DNA of 64,000 nucleotides from Ruminococcus sp. Its GTDB lineage: Bacteria > Bacillota > Clostridia > Oscillospirales > Acutalibacteraceae. The stretch covers positions 1 to 64,000 of the forward strand of contig JAFRCW010000027.1 in the NCBI GenBank assembly GCA_017404145.1. The letters run 5' to 3'. Below are positions 42,030 to 50,267 of the stretch, in pieces (position 1 is the stretch's first letter; the number at the start of each line of letters is the position of its first letter). Made by a program: the position numbers and the translations under genes. A model generated the notes under the pieces. It was given only the letters and a program-made list of their open reading frames with translations, searched no databases and was not told the DNA's origin.

Positions 42030-43070
42030 TTATTGATTTTGCAAGACCGAAGAGAGCGCGTTTCCCAACATTTCTCCCGAACGGACGGCTTCTTCGAGCG
42101 TATTCGCGTCTGTTCCGACCTCGATCAGCAGAGAACCGTTGTTGACATTCATATTGTAGGTATAGTCGCCGAGGTTCAGCGGACGGGCAAAATCCTCATA
42201 GAATTCATCGCATTTTTGCTGGAGCTTGACGGCAAAGATCAGATTTTCCTCCCAGAACGGAAAACGGTCGTCCTCGACGTTTCGTCCGGTCATAATCATA
42301 ATTTGCGCCGCCTTCTTGCCGTCGTAGATACATGTCGGCTTATACTTGGTATCGTCGTCGGCGGTCATCGAATCACGGTGGATATCCAGCGTGACCTTGA
42401 TTTCGGGATACTTCTCTATGTATTCCTGTACGGTGTCATAGCTTCTGTCATAGGATCCGTCATAGGAGGGATAATCGTGCAGGGTAGTATCGTGAACGGC
42501 GCCGATCCCTCTGGACTTCAGCTCGTTTACGATCGCCTCCCCTACCGCGCAGACGTTTTGACTCTCGTCGGTGGAACGGGGATAAAAATCATCGTAGTAT
42601 TCGCCGGTATCCTCGCTCATATAACTCTCGCAGGTATGGGTATGATAGACCAGCACCTGTACCTGATGTGTGTCTTCGATCTCAAACGGCAGATCCTGCG
42701 ACAGAAGCTCCTCCACATCGGGGGTATAGTCGGTCGTGTTGCGGATATTGATACCGCCGATATTTTGATTGCCTGCGGTAATGGTCTTTTCCACTACCGG
42801 ATAAGCGTCTCCCGAATGGATCGTTTTTGCGGCGGTTTCTTCTACAGCGGTCGGAGTAACGATCTCGTGTTTCCTCGGAGCTTGGGTTTCTTGCTCCGCT
42901 TGTGTCGGAAAGACGGAACCGTTTGCGAAACTGAGCATTGCCGCCGAGAGCGCCGCGTCGTCATACAGTGAAAAACTCCTTGTGACGCCGGAGATCACGA
43001 ACGAAAAGCAAAACGATATCGTCACCAGCGCGGTCAGAATCACGATCCCCGCTTTTATGATCTTCTTCAT
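42030..43070 (-). CDS. spoIIP: Stage II sporulation protein P
   Basis: Peptidoglycan amidase/endopeptidase of the SpoIIDMP engulfment machine; membrane-anchored in the mother cell. The 346 residues have an N-terminal anchor (about 5-27) and the catalytic domain with VLVYHTHTCESYM (histidines and glutamate), TLDIHRDSM, and SLLIEVGTDANTLEEA. AGGTG precedes the ATG. It lies after gpr on the same strand, the gpr-spoIIP order also found in Bacillus, but here a repeat-filled spacer (43071-43258) separates them. Confidence 0.95.
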   Translation of the reverse strand: MKKIIKAGIVILTALVTISFCFSFVISGVTRSFSLYDDAALSAAMLSFANGSVFPTQAEQETQAPRKHEIVTPTAVEETAAKTIHSGDAYPVVEKTITAGNQNIGGINIRNTTDYTPDVEELLSQDLPFEIEDTHQVQVLVYHTHTCESYMSEDTGEYYDDFYPRSTDESQNVCAVGEAIVNELKSRGIGAVHDTTLHDYPSYDGSYDRSYDTVQEYIEKYPEIKVTLDIHRDSMTADDDTKYKPTCIYDGKKAAQIMIMTGRNVEDDRFPFWEENLIFAVKLQQKCDEFYEDFARPLNLGDYTYNMNVNNGSLLIEVGTDANTLEEAVRSGEMLGNALSSVLQNQ

Positions 43071-43134
43071 ACTTTCACCTGCCTTTTAGATCATATGACA
43101 GGAAGCGGAAAAAAATGAGAAAAGCACCAAACAA

Positions 43135-43255
43135 TTAGAAATTAGAAATGAGGAATGAGGAATTGCCGGACATTGCATATGGTCAATTTTTATTGTTCGA
43201 GCAAAGCGAGTAACCAAAATTCCTAATTCCTAACTCCTAATTCCTCATTTACTAA
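43135..43255. repeat. Inverted GGAATGAGGAATT repeat between gpr and spoIIP
   Basis: Left arm GAAATGAGGAATGAGGAATT (43143-43162), right arm AATTCCTAATTCCTAACTCC with AATTCCTCATT (43220-43249), and between them the TTCGAGCAAAGCGAGTAACC motif. Confidence 0.65.
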
Positions 43256-43258
43256 CCA

Positions 43259-44143
43259 TTAAATCAATGCCAGCAAGTCCTCCGGCTCCATATCCTTCTG
43301 CAAAGCGCAGTTGATACACAAGGCGATCAATCTCGCCGCGCGGCTGACAAGCAGGTCGATCTCCTTAGGCGTCACCACCATAGTTCTGCCCTCGGGGGAT
43401 ACTTCGGAAAAAATCTTCTGCAGCTCGCTGTCGTCGTCGGACTTGAGCAGGTCACAGGCGAGGGTGATTGCATCCACCACGGTGGGAACGCCGATGGAAA
43501 TCACAGGGATCCCCATGGTGCTTCTGTCGATCCTCGTCCTGTGGTTTCCCACGCCCGCGCCGGGAGAGATCCCCGCGTCGGAGATCTGAAGCGTTTTTCC
43601 CAGACGGGAAAGCCGCCGCGACGCCAGCGCGTCGATCACGATCAATGCCGAGGGCTTGATCAGTCTGATCACACCCAGAAGATACTCCGACGTCTCGATG
43701 CCGGTCTGTCCCGTTACACCGGTGGAAAGCACCGCTACGGAACGCAGATGATCGAGTCCTGTTGACCTCGCGATCTCTCCCGTGATATGGCGGGTCGCCA
43801 AAATTTCGGAGGACACCTTGGGTCCTAAGGCGTCGGGGGTGATCTCGACATTTCCCAGTCCCGCCACCAGCACGGGACCGTAGGCGGGCAGGAGCTTCTC
43901 TATCTCACGGGAGATCACGCCGATCCTTTGGTCGTCTGTCTCCACGCGATCGGTCAGAGGCTCGAGCTCTATGGTGATATAGACGCCCTGCGGCTTTTTC
44001 AGGAGCTGTCCCGCACGCTCGGTTTTCACCTCCAGACGCTCTACCGTCAGACCCTCCCGATTCTCCTTCGCATACTCTACACCTTTGATATCCTCCTCGA
44101 CCAACTCGCGCCTTTCCAGCGCAAGGTCGGTTCTCAGCTCCAT
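43259..44143 (-). CDS. gpr: GPR germination endopeptidase
   Basis: Spore protease that degrades small acid-soluble proteins at germination; made as a zymogen in the forespore and self-processed. The 294 residues match the A25 family: RTDLALERRELVEE at the N terminus (propeptide region), VLVAGLGNVEITPDALGP, TGQTGIETSEYL, VIDALASRRLSRLG, and SDAGISPGAGVGNHR. The ATG at 44141-44143 follows GAGGGG by seven bases; an in-frame start six codons earlier has no such site. Divergent from the dockerin peptidase gene; no clear sigma-G promoter was identified. Confidence 0.96.
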   Translation of the reverse strand: MELRTDLALERRELVEEDIKGVEYAKENREGLTVERLEVKTERAGQLLKKPQGVYITIELEPLTDRVETDDQRIGVISREIEKLLPAYGPVLVAGLGNVEITPDALGPKVSSEILATRHITGEIARSTGLDHLRSVAVLSTGVTGQTGIETSEYLLGVIRLIKPSALIVIDALASRRLSRLGKTLQISDAGISPGAGVGNHRTRIDRSTMGIPVISIGVPTVVDAITLACDLLKSDDDSELQKIFSEVSPEGRTMVVTPKEIDLLVSRAARLIALCINCALQKDMEPEDLLALI

Positions 44144-44219
44144 CCAAACACCCCTCGACAATTCAAAAAAACTTCATAAAAAGTTAACGCTTTGTCATTT
44201 ATTATCTCCCGAAAATGTA

Positions 44220-44248
44220 TTTACATTCAAATCCCGATATGATAGAAT
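44220..44248 (+). promoter_or_regulatory. Sigma-A-type promoter of the papain-like peptidase gene
   Basis: TTTACA (44220-44225), 17 bases, TAGAAT (44243-44248), 48 bases before the ATG. Confidence 0.65.
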
Positions 44249-44296
44249 TATGCTGTATTTATATATGCTTTTATTAAGGTATAAAAAGGTGAGAAT

Positions 44297-45997
44297 ATGA
44301 AAAAACTGAGATTTTTAATATCGCTGACGCTGATTGCCGCTCTGTCCGCTGCGGGATCTTTTGCCGCAAGAGGCGCAGAGCTGGAAGCAGCGGAATCCTC
44401 TGCCAATATAGAGGCGGCAATTGTTGCGGCAGACTATGAAGAAGCCGGCAGTATCATCGAACCGGACGAAGAGCTTCCGTCCGCCTACAGCTCAAAAGAC
44501 GAAGGATTCACTACTGAGGCGCGTTCTCAGATCTATAACACCTGCTGGGCGTACAGCTCTGACGCGGCGATGGAGACATTACTGCTCAAAAACGAGGTGG
44601 AGACTTCCCATCTCTCCACAATGCATATGAACTACTGGGCGACTCCCGATAAAAACGGCAAAGGCTGGCAGCGCGATTATACCGGCGCCGGTTATCCGTA
44701 TATCCCGCTCGGCTACTTTTCGTCATGGTCGGGAGGCTTCAGTGAAGAAGCATATCCCTCATCAAGCAGCTTCAGTGATTTTGACAGAAATGTTTCTCCC
44801 GAAAAGCCCCTTTACGGCGCGACTTCGATCATTTATCTGACCGGTGAGGATCAAGACACCATCAAAACCGCAGTATGGAAATACGGCGCGGCGGTAGCGA
44901 GTTTTCATTATAATGCGACCGCGCTGCAGTCGGGAAACTATTACTTTTATATCCCCGGTCTGAAAACCTCACAGCTCAACGGTCACTCCATCGCCATTGT
45001 CGGATGGAATGACGATTATGATAAGCAGAACTTCTATTCGGAAACGACCGGGGCAAATCCGAACGGCGACGGCACCACCATTACCGTGTCTCATTGTCCC
45101 GAGAACAACGGCGCGTGGCTGTGCAAGAACAGCTGGGGACCTTCATGGGGCAACGAAGGCTACTTCTGGATTTCCTATGAGGATCAGTATCTTTTTGACC
45201 GCCGCTTCGGTCCGTCCTTCTCAATAGCGGAATACGAAAATGTCGACGGCAGTACAACTCTCTACCAGAATGAGATCTACGGCGCGAACTGCACCTTTAA
45301 CTATATCTCTCAGCTCAGACCGAATATGAGCAAAACCACTTTTGTCAATGTTTTTGACTTTTCTGACTTTATGACGGTGCTGGATAAAATCATCTTTGAG
45401 ACCAAGGCAGTCGGCTCCGCCTATACGCTTTACTATATCCCGGTCGACACGGAATTCAAGCCCGTTACCGACAGAGAGAAATGGATCGAGCTGGGATCGG
45501 GTATCGTGGATTATCAGGGCTATGTCTGTGTTGACATTGAAGATACGGAGGTTCTTGACGGAAGAGGTTCTATTGCCGTTGAAATGGCAAAAACAGAAAA
45601 CTCCGATGAAATCTCTATCGGCGCCGGAGAATGGATCAAAAACACCGCGCTCAACAAATACGTCTTTTATCCCGATGCGCATGAAGGTCACAGTTTTATC
45701 CTCGGATATGAGACCGAAGCGGTCGACATAATGGATTTTTATCAGGATATGCTGAATGACGATATCGGCGGTACGCTGGTCATCAAGGCGGTCGCCAAGG
45801 AGAGCGAAATCCACTACGGCGATGTGGACCTTGACAGCAAGGTCACTATTCTCGACGCGACACACATCCAGAAACGTCTCGCTATGATAGAGCCATTTGA
45901 TGAAGCGCAGGAGAAGAGCGCAGACTACGACATGGATCAAAAGGTCACGGTGCTGGACGCGACAAGAATCCAGAAACGGCTGGCGAATCTGGTATAA
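44297..45997 (+). CDS. Secreted papain-like (C1A) peptidase with dockerin
   Basis: A 566-residue exported cysteine peptidase. Signal peptide about 1-27, then a short acidic pro-like segment, the papain-fold domain with oxyanion glutamine Q78, nucleophile C83 in NTCWAYSS, H230 in LNGHSIAIVGW and N278 in CKNSWGPSWG, a beta-rich region, and a C-terminal type I dockerin (about 507-566) with DLDSKVTILDATHIQK and a second DQKVTVLDATRIQK loop. The inhibitor propeptide of eukaryotic papains is absent. Docked peptidases occur in Ruminococcus cellulosomes; the target could be food protein, host protein or complex components. AAAGGTG precedes the ATG. Confidence 0.92.
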   Translation: MKKLRFLISLTLIAALSAAGSFAARGAELEAAESSANIEAAIVAADYEEAGSIIEPDEELPSAYSSKDEGFTTEARSQIYNTCWAYSSDAAMETLLLKNEVETSHLSTMHMNYWATPDKNGKGWQRDYTGAGYPYIPLGYFSSWSGGFSEEAYPSSSSFSDFDRNVSPEKPLYGATSIIYLTGEDQDTIKTAVWKYGAAVASFHYNATALQSGNYYFYIPGLKTSQLNGHSIAIVGWNDDYDKQNFYSETTGANPNGDGTTITVSHCPENNGAWLCKNSWGPSWGNEGYFWISYEDQYLFDRRFGPSFSIAEYENVDGSTTLYQNEIYGANCTFNYISQLRPNMSKTTFVNVFDFSDFMTVLDKIIFETKAVGSAYTLYYIPVDTEFKPVTDREKWIELGSGIVDYQGYVCVDIEDTEVLDGRGSIAVEMAKTENSDEISIGAGEWIKNTALNKYVFYPDAHEGHSFILGYETEAVDIMDFYQDMLNDDIGGTLVIKAVAKESEIHYGDVDLDSKVTILDATHIQKRLAMIEPFDEAQEKSADYDMDQKVTVLDATRIQKRLANLV

Positions 45998-46066
45998 TTG
46001 ATTAGTTGTTTATTGGTTGTTCGTTTTTATTAAACCTTAAAACAGCGCTGTCTGCGCAGTAAAAAA

Positions 46067-46093
46067 AGGCTTTCGGATTTTTCCGAAAGCCTT
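46067..46093. terminator. Bidirectional terminator between the two dockerin genes
   Basis: AAGGCTTTCGG/CCGAAAGCCTT stem with a five-base loop, followed by AATTTTAT on the plus strand and TTTTTTTAC on the minus strand. Confidence 0.9.
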
Positions 46094-46122
46094 AATTTTA
46101 TGTCGTATTCTCTGTATCCGGA

Positions 46123-47247
46123 CTAAATATTCGCGAGATGTTTCTGGATCATAACGGCGTCGATTACGGAAAGTACACTGTCGCCGTCATAGTCGCCGAC
46201 CGTATAGATATATTCGGTAGGGGTATAATACCGCGCCAAGACCTTCTGGATATGTGTCGCGTCAATCACGGACAAAAATCCGTCGCCGTCGGTATCACCC
46301 ATCAGATAACGGGGCTTCTCCGCCTGACGGACGGTCGGCGTCGTTTTTTGATAGATCAGTTTGGCGAAATCGGTAACGAACCAGCCGCTTCTGCCGTTAT
46401 AGGTGGTATATCCCCACGTATATCCTTCGGCGCGTTCGGTCTTTGTCACAACCAGATCGACGCCGTAGGCGATCGCTCCGATGACAGAATAGCCTGTCCC
46501 TGCTCCGGTGCGGAAGTTCACACCGTCGTCGGAAGTAATGCGGTAGACATCGCCCTGAGGCGTTGTCGTCTGTGGCTCTGTTACAGCGGTGTTCTCATAC
46601 TCGCCGATATAAATATAACCTTGGAAAATCCAGCTTGATCTGCCGTTTGACGGATCGGAAACCGGCGCGGTGGAGGTATAGAACTCGTCGCCTCCCCATG
46701 CGGAATTGGAGAAGGTGATGGTGCCGTTCTCGATTTTTTCCACTACCGCTACGTGACCGGAAGTCCCCGAAGAGTATACCCAGCAGGCAACAGCGCCGAG
46801 CTTAGGCGTCTGGCCGTAGGAATAGTAACCGTTCTCTTTGTTATAATCGTACCACAGATAAGCGCTGTAGACGGAAAGGTTCGGCTCTCTGCCGAGAATT
46901 TCATAGGCTCTGCCCCACGCATAGCAGGTGCAGTTAGGCATTCCCCAGCCGTATTTATAGAACACATTCTTGTCGGAATAGTAATACTCGTTGCTGTAAG
47001 AGGGCGCAGAAAGACGCGGGGAATACGATGAGGCTCCCGAAACTGCGGGCGATTCATTCGATTCACGGCTGATACCGGAAGAATTCTTTGATTCTTCCCG
47101 ATAGGATTTTGACGCGTCAATCATCACCGTATCAGGGTCAACGGGATCATCCGCCGGATGATTCGCGGCATAAGCCGCTGCCGCTATCGTACCTGCGGTA
47201 ACGCTGAAAACCAAAAGAAAGGTCAAAACTCTTTTGATTACTTTCAT
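46123..47247 (-). CDS. Secreted CHAP/SH3 protein with dockerin
   Basis: A 374-residue exported protein. After a signal peptide (about 1-28) and a Ser-rich linker comes a CHAP amidase/peptidase domain (about 88-215) with the nucleophile in NCTCYAWGRAYE (C108) and histidine in GHVAVVE (H165), then a bacterial SH3 domain (about 235-305, GVNFRTGAGTGYSVIG) and a C-terminal type I dockerin (about 312-374: GDTDGDGFLSVIDATHIQK, and GDYDGDSVLSVIDAVMIQK). The parts suggest a wall hydrolase held in a cohesin complex. The ATG at 47247 follows GGGAGG by eight bases. It converges on the papain-like dockerin gene. Confidence 0.92.
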   Translation of the reverse strand: MKVIKRVLTFLLVFSVTAGTIAAAAYAANHPADDPVDPDTVMIDASKSYREESKNSSGISRESNESPAVSGASSYSPRLSAPSYSNEYYYSDKNVFYKYGWGMPNCTCYAWGRAYEILGREPNLSVYSAYLWYDYNKENGYYSYGQTPKLGAVACWVYSSGTSGHVAVVEKIENGTITFSNSAWGGDEFYTSTAPVSDPSNGRSSWIFQGYIYIGEYENTAVTEPQTTTPQGDVYRITSDDGVNFRTGAGTGYSVIGAIAYGVDLVVTKTERAEGYTWGYTTYNGRSGWFVTDFAKLIYQKTTPTVRQAEKPRYLMGDTDGDGFLSVIDATHIQKVLARYYTPTEYIYTVGDYDGDSVLSVIDAVMIQKHLANI

Positions 47248-47353
47248 CGGGCAAACCTCCCATTTTAATTCTTTAAAATAATTCTTATTTAGCATTATAC
47301 TATATCTATGGAAAAAATGGAAGATTTATGACAAAACTGTGATAAAAAAATCA

Positions 47354-47373
47354 GCGTCCTCATCAGAGAACGC
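47354..47373 (-). terminator. Terminator after the hemolysin III gene
   Basis: Minus-strand GCGTTCTC-TGAT-GAGGACGC stem, then TGATTTTTTT. Confidence 0.75.
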
Positions 47374-47393
47374 CGTGAAAGGAGTTTTACCGC

Positions 47394-48068
47394 TTATAAT
47401 ACATAGTTGAGGATCGCGAAATACTGCAGGACACAGCCGATCACCACAAAGATATGGAACACGCCGTGGATATAACGCTTCTTCTTTCCGATCACATAGA
47501 GCACCGCGCCGATCGTAAAAGCGATACCTCCGTAGAGCAGAATTAAAAATCCGCTCATCGTCATCGCTTCTATCGTCGCCATCAGACAGGCAATCACACA
47601 CCAGCCCATACCGATGTAGCACGCCATCGACATTTTTTCAAACCGCTTAAGATCGATCACGTTGAGCGTTACGGCAAGCGCCGCCATCCCCCACTCCACG
47701 CCGAAGATACTCCACGCCAGCGCAGGGTTGACCGTTCTGACGCCGCAGAGCAGGATCGGCGTATAGGTGCCGGCAATCAGAAAATAGATGTCACAGTGGT
47801 CGATGATCCTCAGCACCTTCTTCGCGTTTGATCGGGGCAGTCCGTGGTAGACGCTCGAGATCACGAACATAATCACCAGCGTCGTTCCGTAAACAGAACC
47901 GGACACCACTGCCCACACGTCACCGCGTATCGCCGACGTTATGACCATCCACGCCAAAGCCGCGACAGCAAAGACGCCTCCCACGATATGGGACACCATA
48001 TTCAATATTTCTTCGCCCTTGGAATAGGACGGCAGCTGGGTTTTCAGCGTTTTAGCAGTAGATGCCAT
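47394..48068 (-). CDS. Hemolysin III/PAQR-family membrane protein
   Basis: A 224-residue protein with seven membrane helices. The conserved metal-site pattern of the PAQR/HlyIII family is present: EEILNMVSHIVGG, SSVYHGLPR, DHCDIYFLIAGTYTP and the final HGVFHIFVVIG. In Bacteria such proteins (YqfA/TrhA) affect membrane fluidity and energy homeostasis; the hemolysin name is historical. AAGGAGCGG precedes the ATG. It has its own terminator and no operon partner. Confidence 0.92.
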   Translation of the reverse strand: MASTAKTLKTQLPSYSKGEEILNMVSHIVGGVFAVAALAWMVITSAIRGDVWAVVSGSVYGTTLVIMFVISSVYHGLPRSNAKKVLRIIDHCDIYFLIAGTYTPILLCGVRTVNPALAWSIFGVEWGMAALAVTLNVIDLKRFEKMSMACYIGMGWCVIACLMATIEAMTMSGFLILLYGGIAFTIGAVLYVIGKKKRYIHGVFHIFVVIGCVLQYFAILNYVL

Positions 48069-48162
48069 AAACCGCTCCTTATCATATAAATCGGGTGCGG
48101 GCAGCGCCCGCCGTTCATTTTTCAGTCTTCTCAGTTTTCAGCATTCATTACGCCGCAGGCGT

Positions 48163-49056
48163 TTACGCGTCTTCTCTGCCGGTACCGAGGAAGTACAGCG
48201 CGGTTGTGCCGCAGCCGGTATGACAGCCGATCGTAGTACCGATATAGTAGATCGGGATATCCTTGACGTTTTTGAACCTTTTGAGCACCAAGCTCTTGAC
48301 ATATTCCGCGTCTTCTATACAGTCGGAATGAGAAATATAACAGGGACCGGCGTATTTCAGACCGTCAAAGGCGTGCTGCTCCATCTTATCGACGAGCGCC
48401 TCGAGCACCTTCTTCTTGGTTCTGACCTTATTGATAACGACGAGCTTGCCGGAGGGGCTGACGTCCATCAGAGGACAAATCTGGAAGATACCGCCGATCA
48501 CGCCGGAGACCTTAGAGACTCTGCCGCCTTTGATAAAATAAGACAGATCGGTGGAACAGAACCAGTGCTGTACATCATGTCTGTGTTCCAGCGCCCACTG
48601 ATAGGCTTCTTCGATCGAGAGTCCTTCTTCGCGTTTCTTCACAACAAGGTCAACAAACAGTCCCGAACCGGAGGACGCACACAGAGAATCCACGACATAG
48701 ATTTTCTGATCGGGGAAATCCTTACTGAGCATATCCGCCGCTGTGGTTGCGGACTGCACAGTATTGGAAATCCCCGAGGACAGACAAATATGCAGGATGT
48801 CCTGTCCCGATTGCAGCAGGTCGGTAAAATAGTCGACATATTCGCCTACGGACACCTGAGAGGTGGAGGTATCCTCCAGCGCTCTGATATGATCATAGAA
48901 TTCCTGCGGCTTCATCGTCTGCCACAAGTCGTCGGTATAGCTTTTTCCGCCTAATACATAGTGAAATCCGATACACTTGATATTCGCTTCTTCATAGTGT
49001 TCCTTCGTCATATCTGTTGTGGAACAGCAGCTGATGATATAAGACATGGTGTTCAT
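48163..49056 (-). CDS. DegV-family fatty-acid-binding protein
   Basis: A two-lobed DegV protein of 297 residues. DegV proteins bind a fatty acid and, as FakB, present it to the kinase FakA. Typical elements are ISCCSTTDMT at the N terminus, DTSTSQVSVGEY, CLSSGISNTVQSA and YVVDSLCASSGSGLFV, and the C-terminal YIGTTIGCHTGCGTTALYFLG. No fakA homologue is nearby. The start is uncertain: ATG at 49056 has AAGG five bases upstream; ATG at 49047 (three codons later) is nearer to the known N terminus (MSYII). Confidence 0.9.
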   Translation of the reverse strand: MNTMSYIISCCSTTDMTKEHYEEANIKCIGFHYVLGGKSYTDDLWQTMKPQEFYDHIRALEDTSTSQVSVGEYVDYFTDLLQSGQDILHICLSSGISNTVQSATTAADMLSKDFPDQKIYVVDSLCASSGSGLFVDLVVKKREEGLSIEEAYQWALEHRHDVQHWFCSTDLSYFIKGGRVSKVSGVIGGIFQICPLMDVSPSGKLVVINKVRTKKKVLEALVDKMEQHAFDGLKYAGPCYISHSDCIEDAEYVKSLVLKRFKNVKDIPIYYIGTTIGCHTGCGTTALYFLGTGREDA

Positions 49057-49199
49057 TTCTCCCTTACTTCTTTTTCCGTGATATATTTGCGCAAATCGAT
49101 CACGCATACATTCTTGCACAAGTCGCGGTCAAATACAATCTATTGTAATCCTTTTTTTCTCTACAAAGGCAGATCCGTCATTCTACGGCAAAAAAAGAA

Positions 49200-49230
49200 T
49201 CAGTAGAACTGAAAAAATCAGCTCTACTGA
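49200..49230 (-). terminator. Terminator after the HTH membrane gene
   Basis: Minus-strand stem TCAGTAGAGCTGA/TCAGTTCTACTGA with one mismatch, followed by TTCTTTTTTT. Confidence 0.85.
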
Positions 49231-49248
49231 CAGTAGAAATGCAGACAT

Positions 49249-49842
49249 TCACTTGCTTTTCGGACGGTTTTTGATATAGAACGACAGGATGATAATGATC
49301 TGAGCAGGAACACCGATGATAAACAGCTGCCACCAGTTATATTGCAGAAAGCTCAGATACACCGAGGTAATAATGCCCCACACAATACCCGAAATGATAT
49401 ACAGGTTCGAATGCTTCTTGCCCCAGATGGAGTTGAGCACCAAAACGGTAATCAGCGTCACGGGAATATAATAGACAAAAGCGATCCACGGCAAAACGCC
49501 TGTACTCAGCCAGATGATCACGAAGATCAGTACCGTCAGCGCCAGAATTCCCGCTACGACTACCCAAGTGATCACCTTTCTCGAATAGCGATGCACTTTC
49601 TTCTCTGGCTTCTTAAGGGGTTCTCCCTCTTTATGTTCACTGAGAAGATCGTCCACGGTCACGCCGAAGAGCTGTGACATCTGTTTGAGTACATATGCAT
49701 CCGGAAGCGACTCGCCTCTCTCCCACTTGGAGACGGACTTGTCGGAATAGTTTATTTTTTCTCCGAGCTGCGCCTGGGTCATTCCCGAAGATACACGAAG
49801 CTCGGTTATATTCTTTGCGACAATTTTTTTGAAATCGTTCAC
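49249..49842 (-). CDS. XRE-type HTH regulator with membrane domain
   Basis: An N-terminal Cro/C1 helix-turn-helix (IAKNITELRVSSGMTQAQLGEK-like; motif SDKSVSKWERGESLPDA) is joined to a basic linker and four membrane helices (about residues 90-190 of 197). Proteins of this layout are common in Firmicutes; they may sense the membrane state or tether a regulator. The GTG at 49840-49842 is chosen since GGTGAT lies five bases upstream; the earlier ATG at 49872 lacks a ribosome site. The next locus on the right is the type I toxin-antitoxin candidate; a link between them is possible but unproved. Confidence 0.85.
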   Translation of the reverse strand: MNDFKKIVAKNITELRVSSGMTQAQLGEKINYSDKSVSKWERGESLPDAYVLKQMSQLFGVTVDDLLSEHKEGEPLKKPEKKVHRYSRKVITWVVVAGILALTVLIFVIIWLSTGVLPWIAFVYYIPVTLITVLVLNSIWGKKHSNLYIISGIVWGIITSVYLSFLQYNWWQLFIIGVPAQIIIILSFYIKNRPKSK

Positions 49843-49951
49843 GGTATCACCATAATACTTGCATTTATTCAAAGAGTTTTGATTTTGACATCAGTAAAAA
49901 GTATTTTATCATAAACAATCATAAAAATCAAGTCCAACCGGGAATTTGATA

Positions 49952-49981
49952 TTGACAAAATTCGAATAAACGTGCTATAAT
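49952..49981 (+). promoter_or_regulatory. Strong sigma-A promoter of the toxin-like mRNA
   Basis: TTGACA (49952-49957), 18 bases, TATAAT (49976-49981) with extended -10 TGC. Both hexamers match consensus fully. Transcription should start near 49988, leaving a 92-base leader. Confidence 0.85.
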
Positions 49982-50079
49982 TGCTTATACAATTCTATAG
50001 CCCGGAAGCAGAAATGCTGAAAGGAATTACAGGGAACAGTAATCGCGGTTAGCACTTCTCTATGAGAGGTGGTGATACT

Positions 50080-50154
50080 ATGAGTGAGTATCTGGCACTG
50101 ATAATAGTGATTCTCATAGCAGCCACAGGCTACATAGCTATCATAAAGAAATAA
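50080..50154 (+). CDS. 24-residue hydrophobic peptide, candidate type I toxin
   Basis: A tiny open frame: MSEYLALIIVILIAATGYIA followed by IIKK and a stop. It is one membrane helix with a basic end, the shape of Fst, TxpA and holin-like toxins of type I systems. The ribosome site is strong (AGGTGGTGAT, about four bases before ATG) but lies by a small hairpin, ACTTCTC-TAT-GAGAGGT (50053-50069), that could limit access. Its leader (50026-50053) carries TTACAGGGAA and GCGGTTAGC, both inverted at 50203-50230. The stop overlaps a bidirectional terminator. A start at 50062 is in frame but has no ribosome site. The toxic role is inferred. Confidence 0.72.
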   Translation: MSEYLALIIVILIAATGYIAIIKK

Positions 50155-50228
50155 TCGCCCTTGCTGGCACAAGGACGATTATCATTTTTAATCTTTCCTT
50201 AGGCTAACCGCAAAGCGGTTTTCCCTGT
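50150..50228 (-). ncRNA. Candidate antisense RNA (antitoxin) to the toxin-like mRNA
   Basis: A near-consensus promoter on the minus strand (50235-50263) would start an RNA of about 75-80 bases near 50228. It begins with a small hairpin, AACCGC-TTT-GCGGTT, and ends at the bidirectional stem 50151-50182. It overlaps the toxin mRNA only at the shared terminator and 3' region; its AACCGC arm also complements GCGGTT in the toxin leader. That plan, converging RNAs with a shared terminator and a second contact in the leader, resembles Fst/par loci. Existence of the RNA is inferred from promoter and terminator. Confidence 0.6.
50151..50182. terminator. Bidirectional terminator of the toxin/antisense pair
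   Basis: 13-bp stem ATAATCGCCCTTG/CAAGGACGATTAT with one mismatch and a six-base loop, followed by CATTTTTAATC on the plus strand and TTCTTTATG on the minus strand. Confidence 0.8.
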
Positions 50229-50234
50229 AATTTT

Positions 50235-50263
50235 ATTTTATACGGAAAAAGATGATTTGTCAA
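50235..50263 (-). promoter_or_regulatory. Sigma-A promoter of the antisense RNA
   Basis: Minus strand TTGACA (50258-50263), 17 bases, TAAAAT (50235-50240). It starts just after the stop codon of the ABC ATPase gene. Confidence 0.8.
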
Positions 50264-50267
50264 GGGT

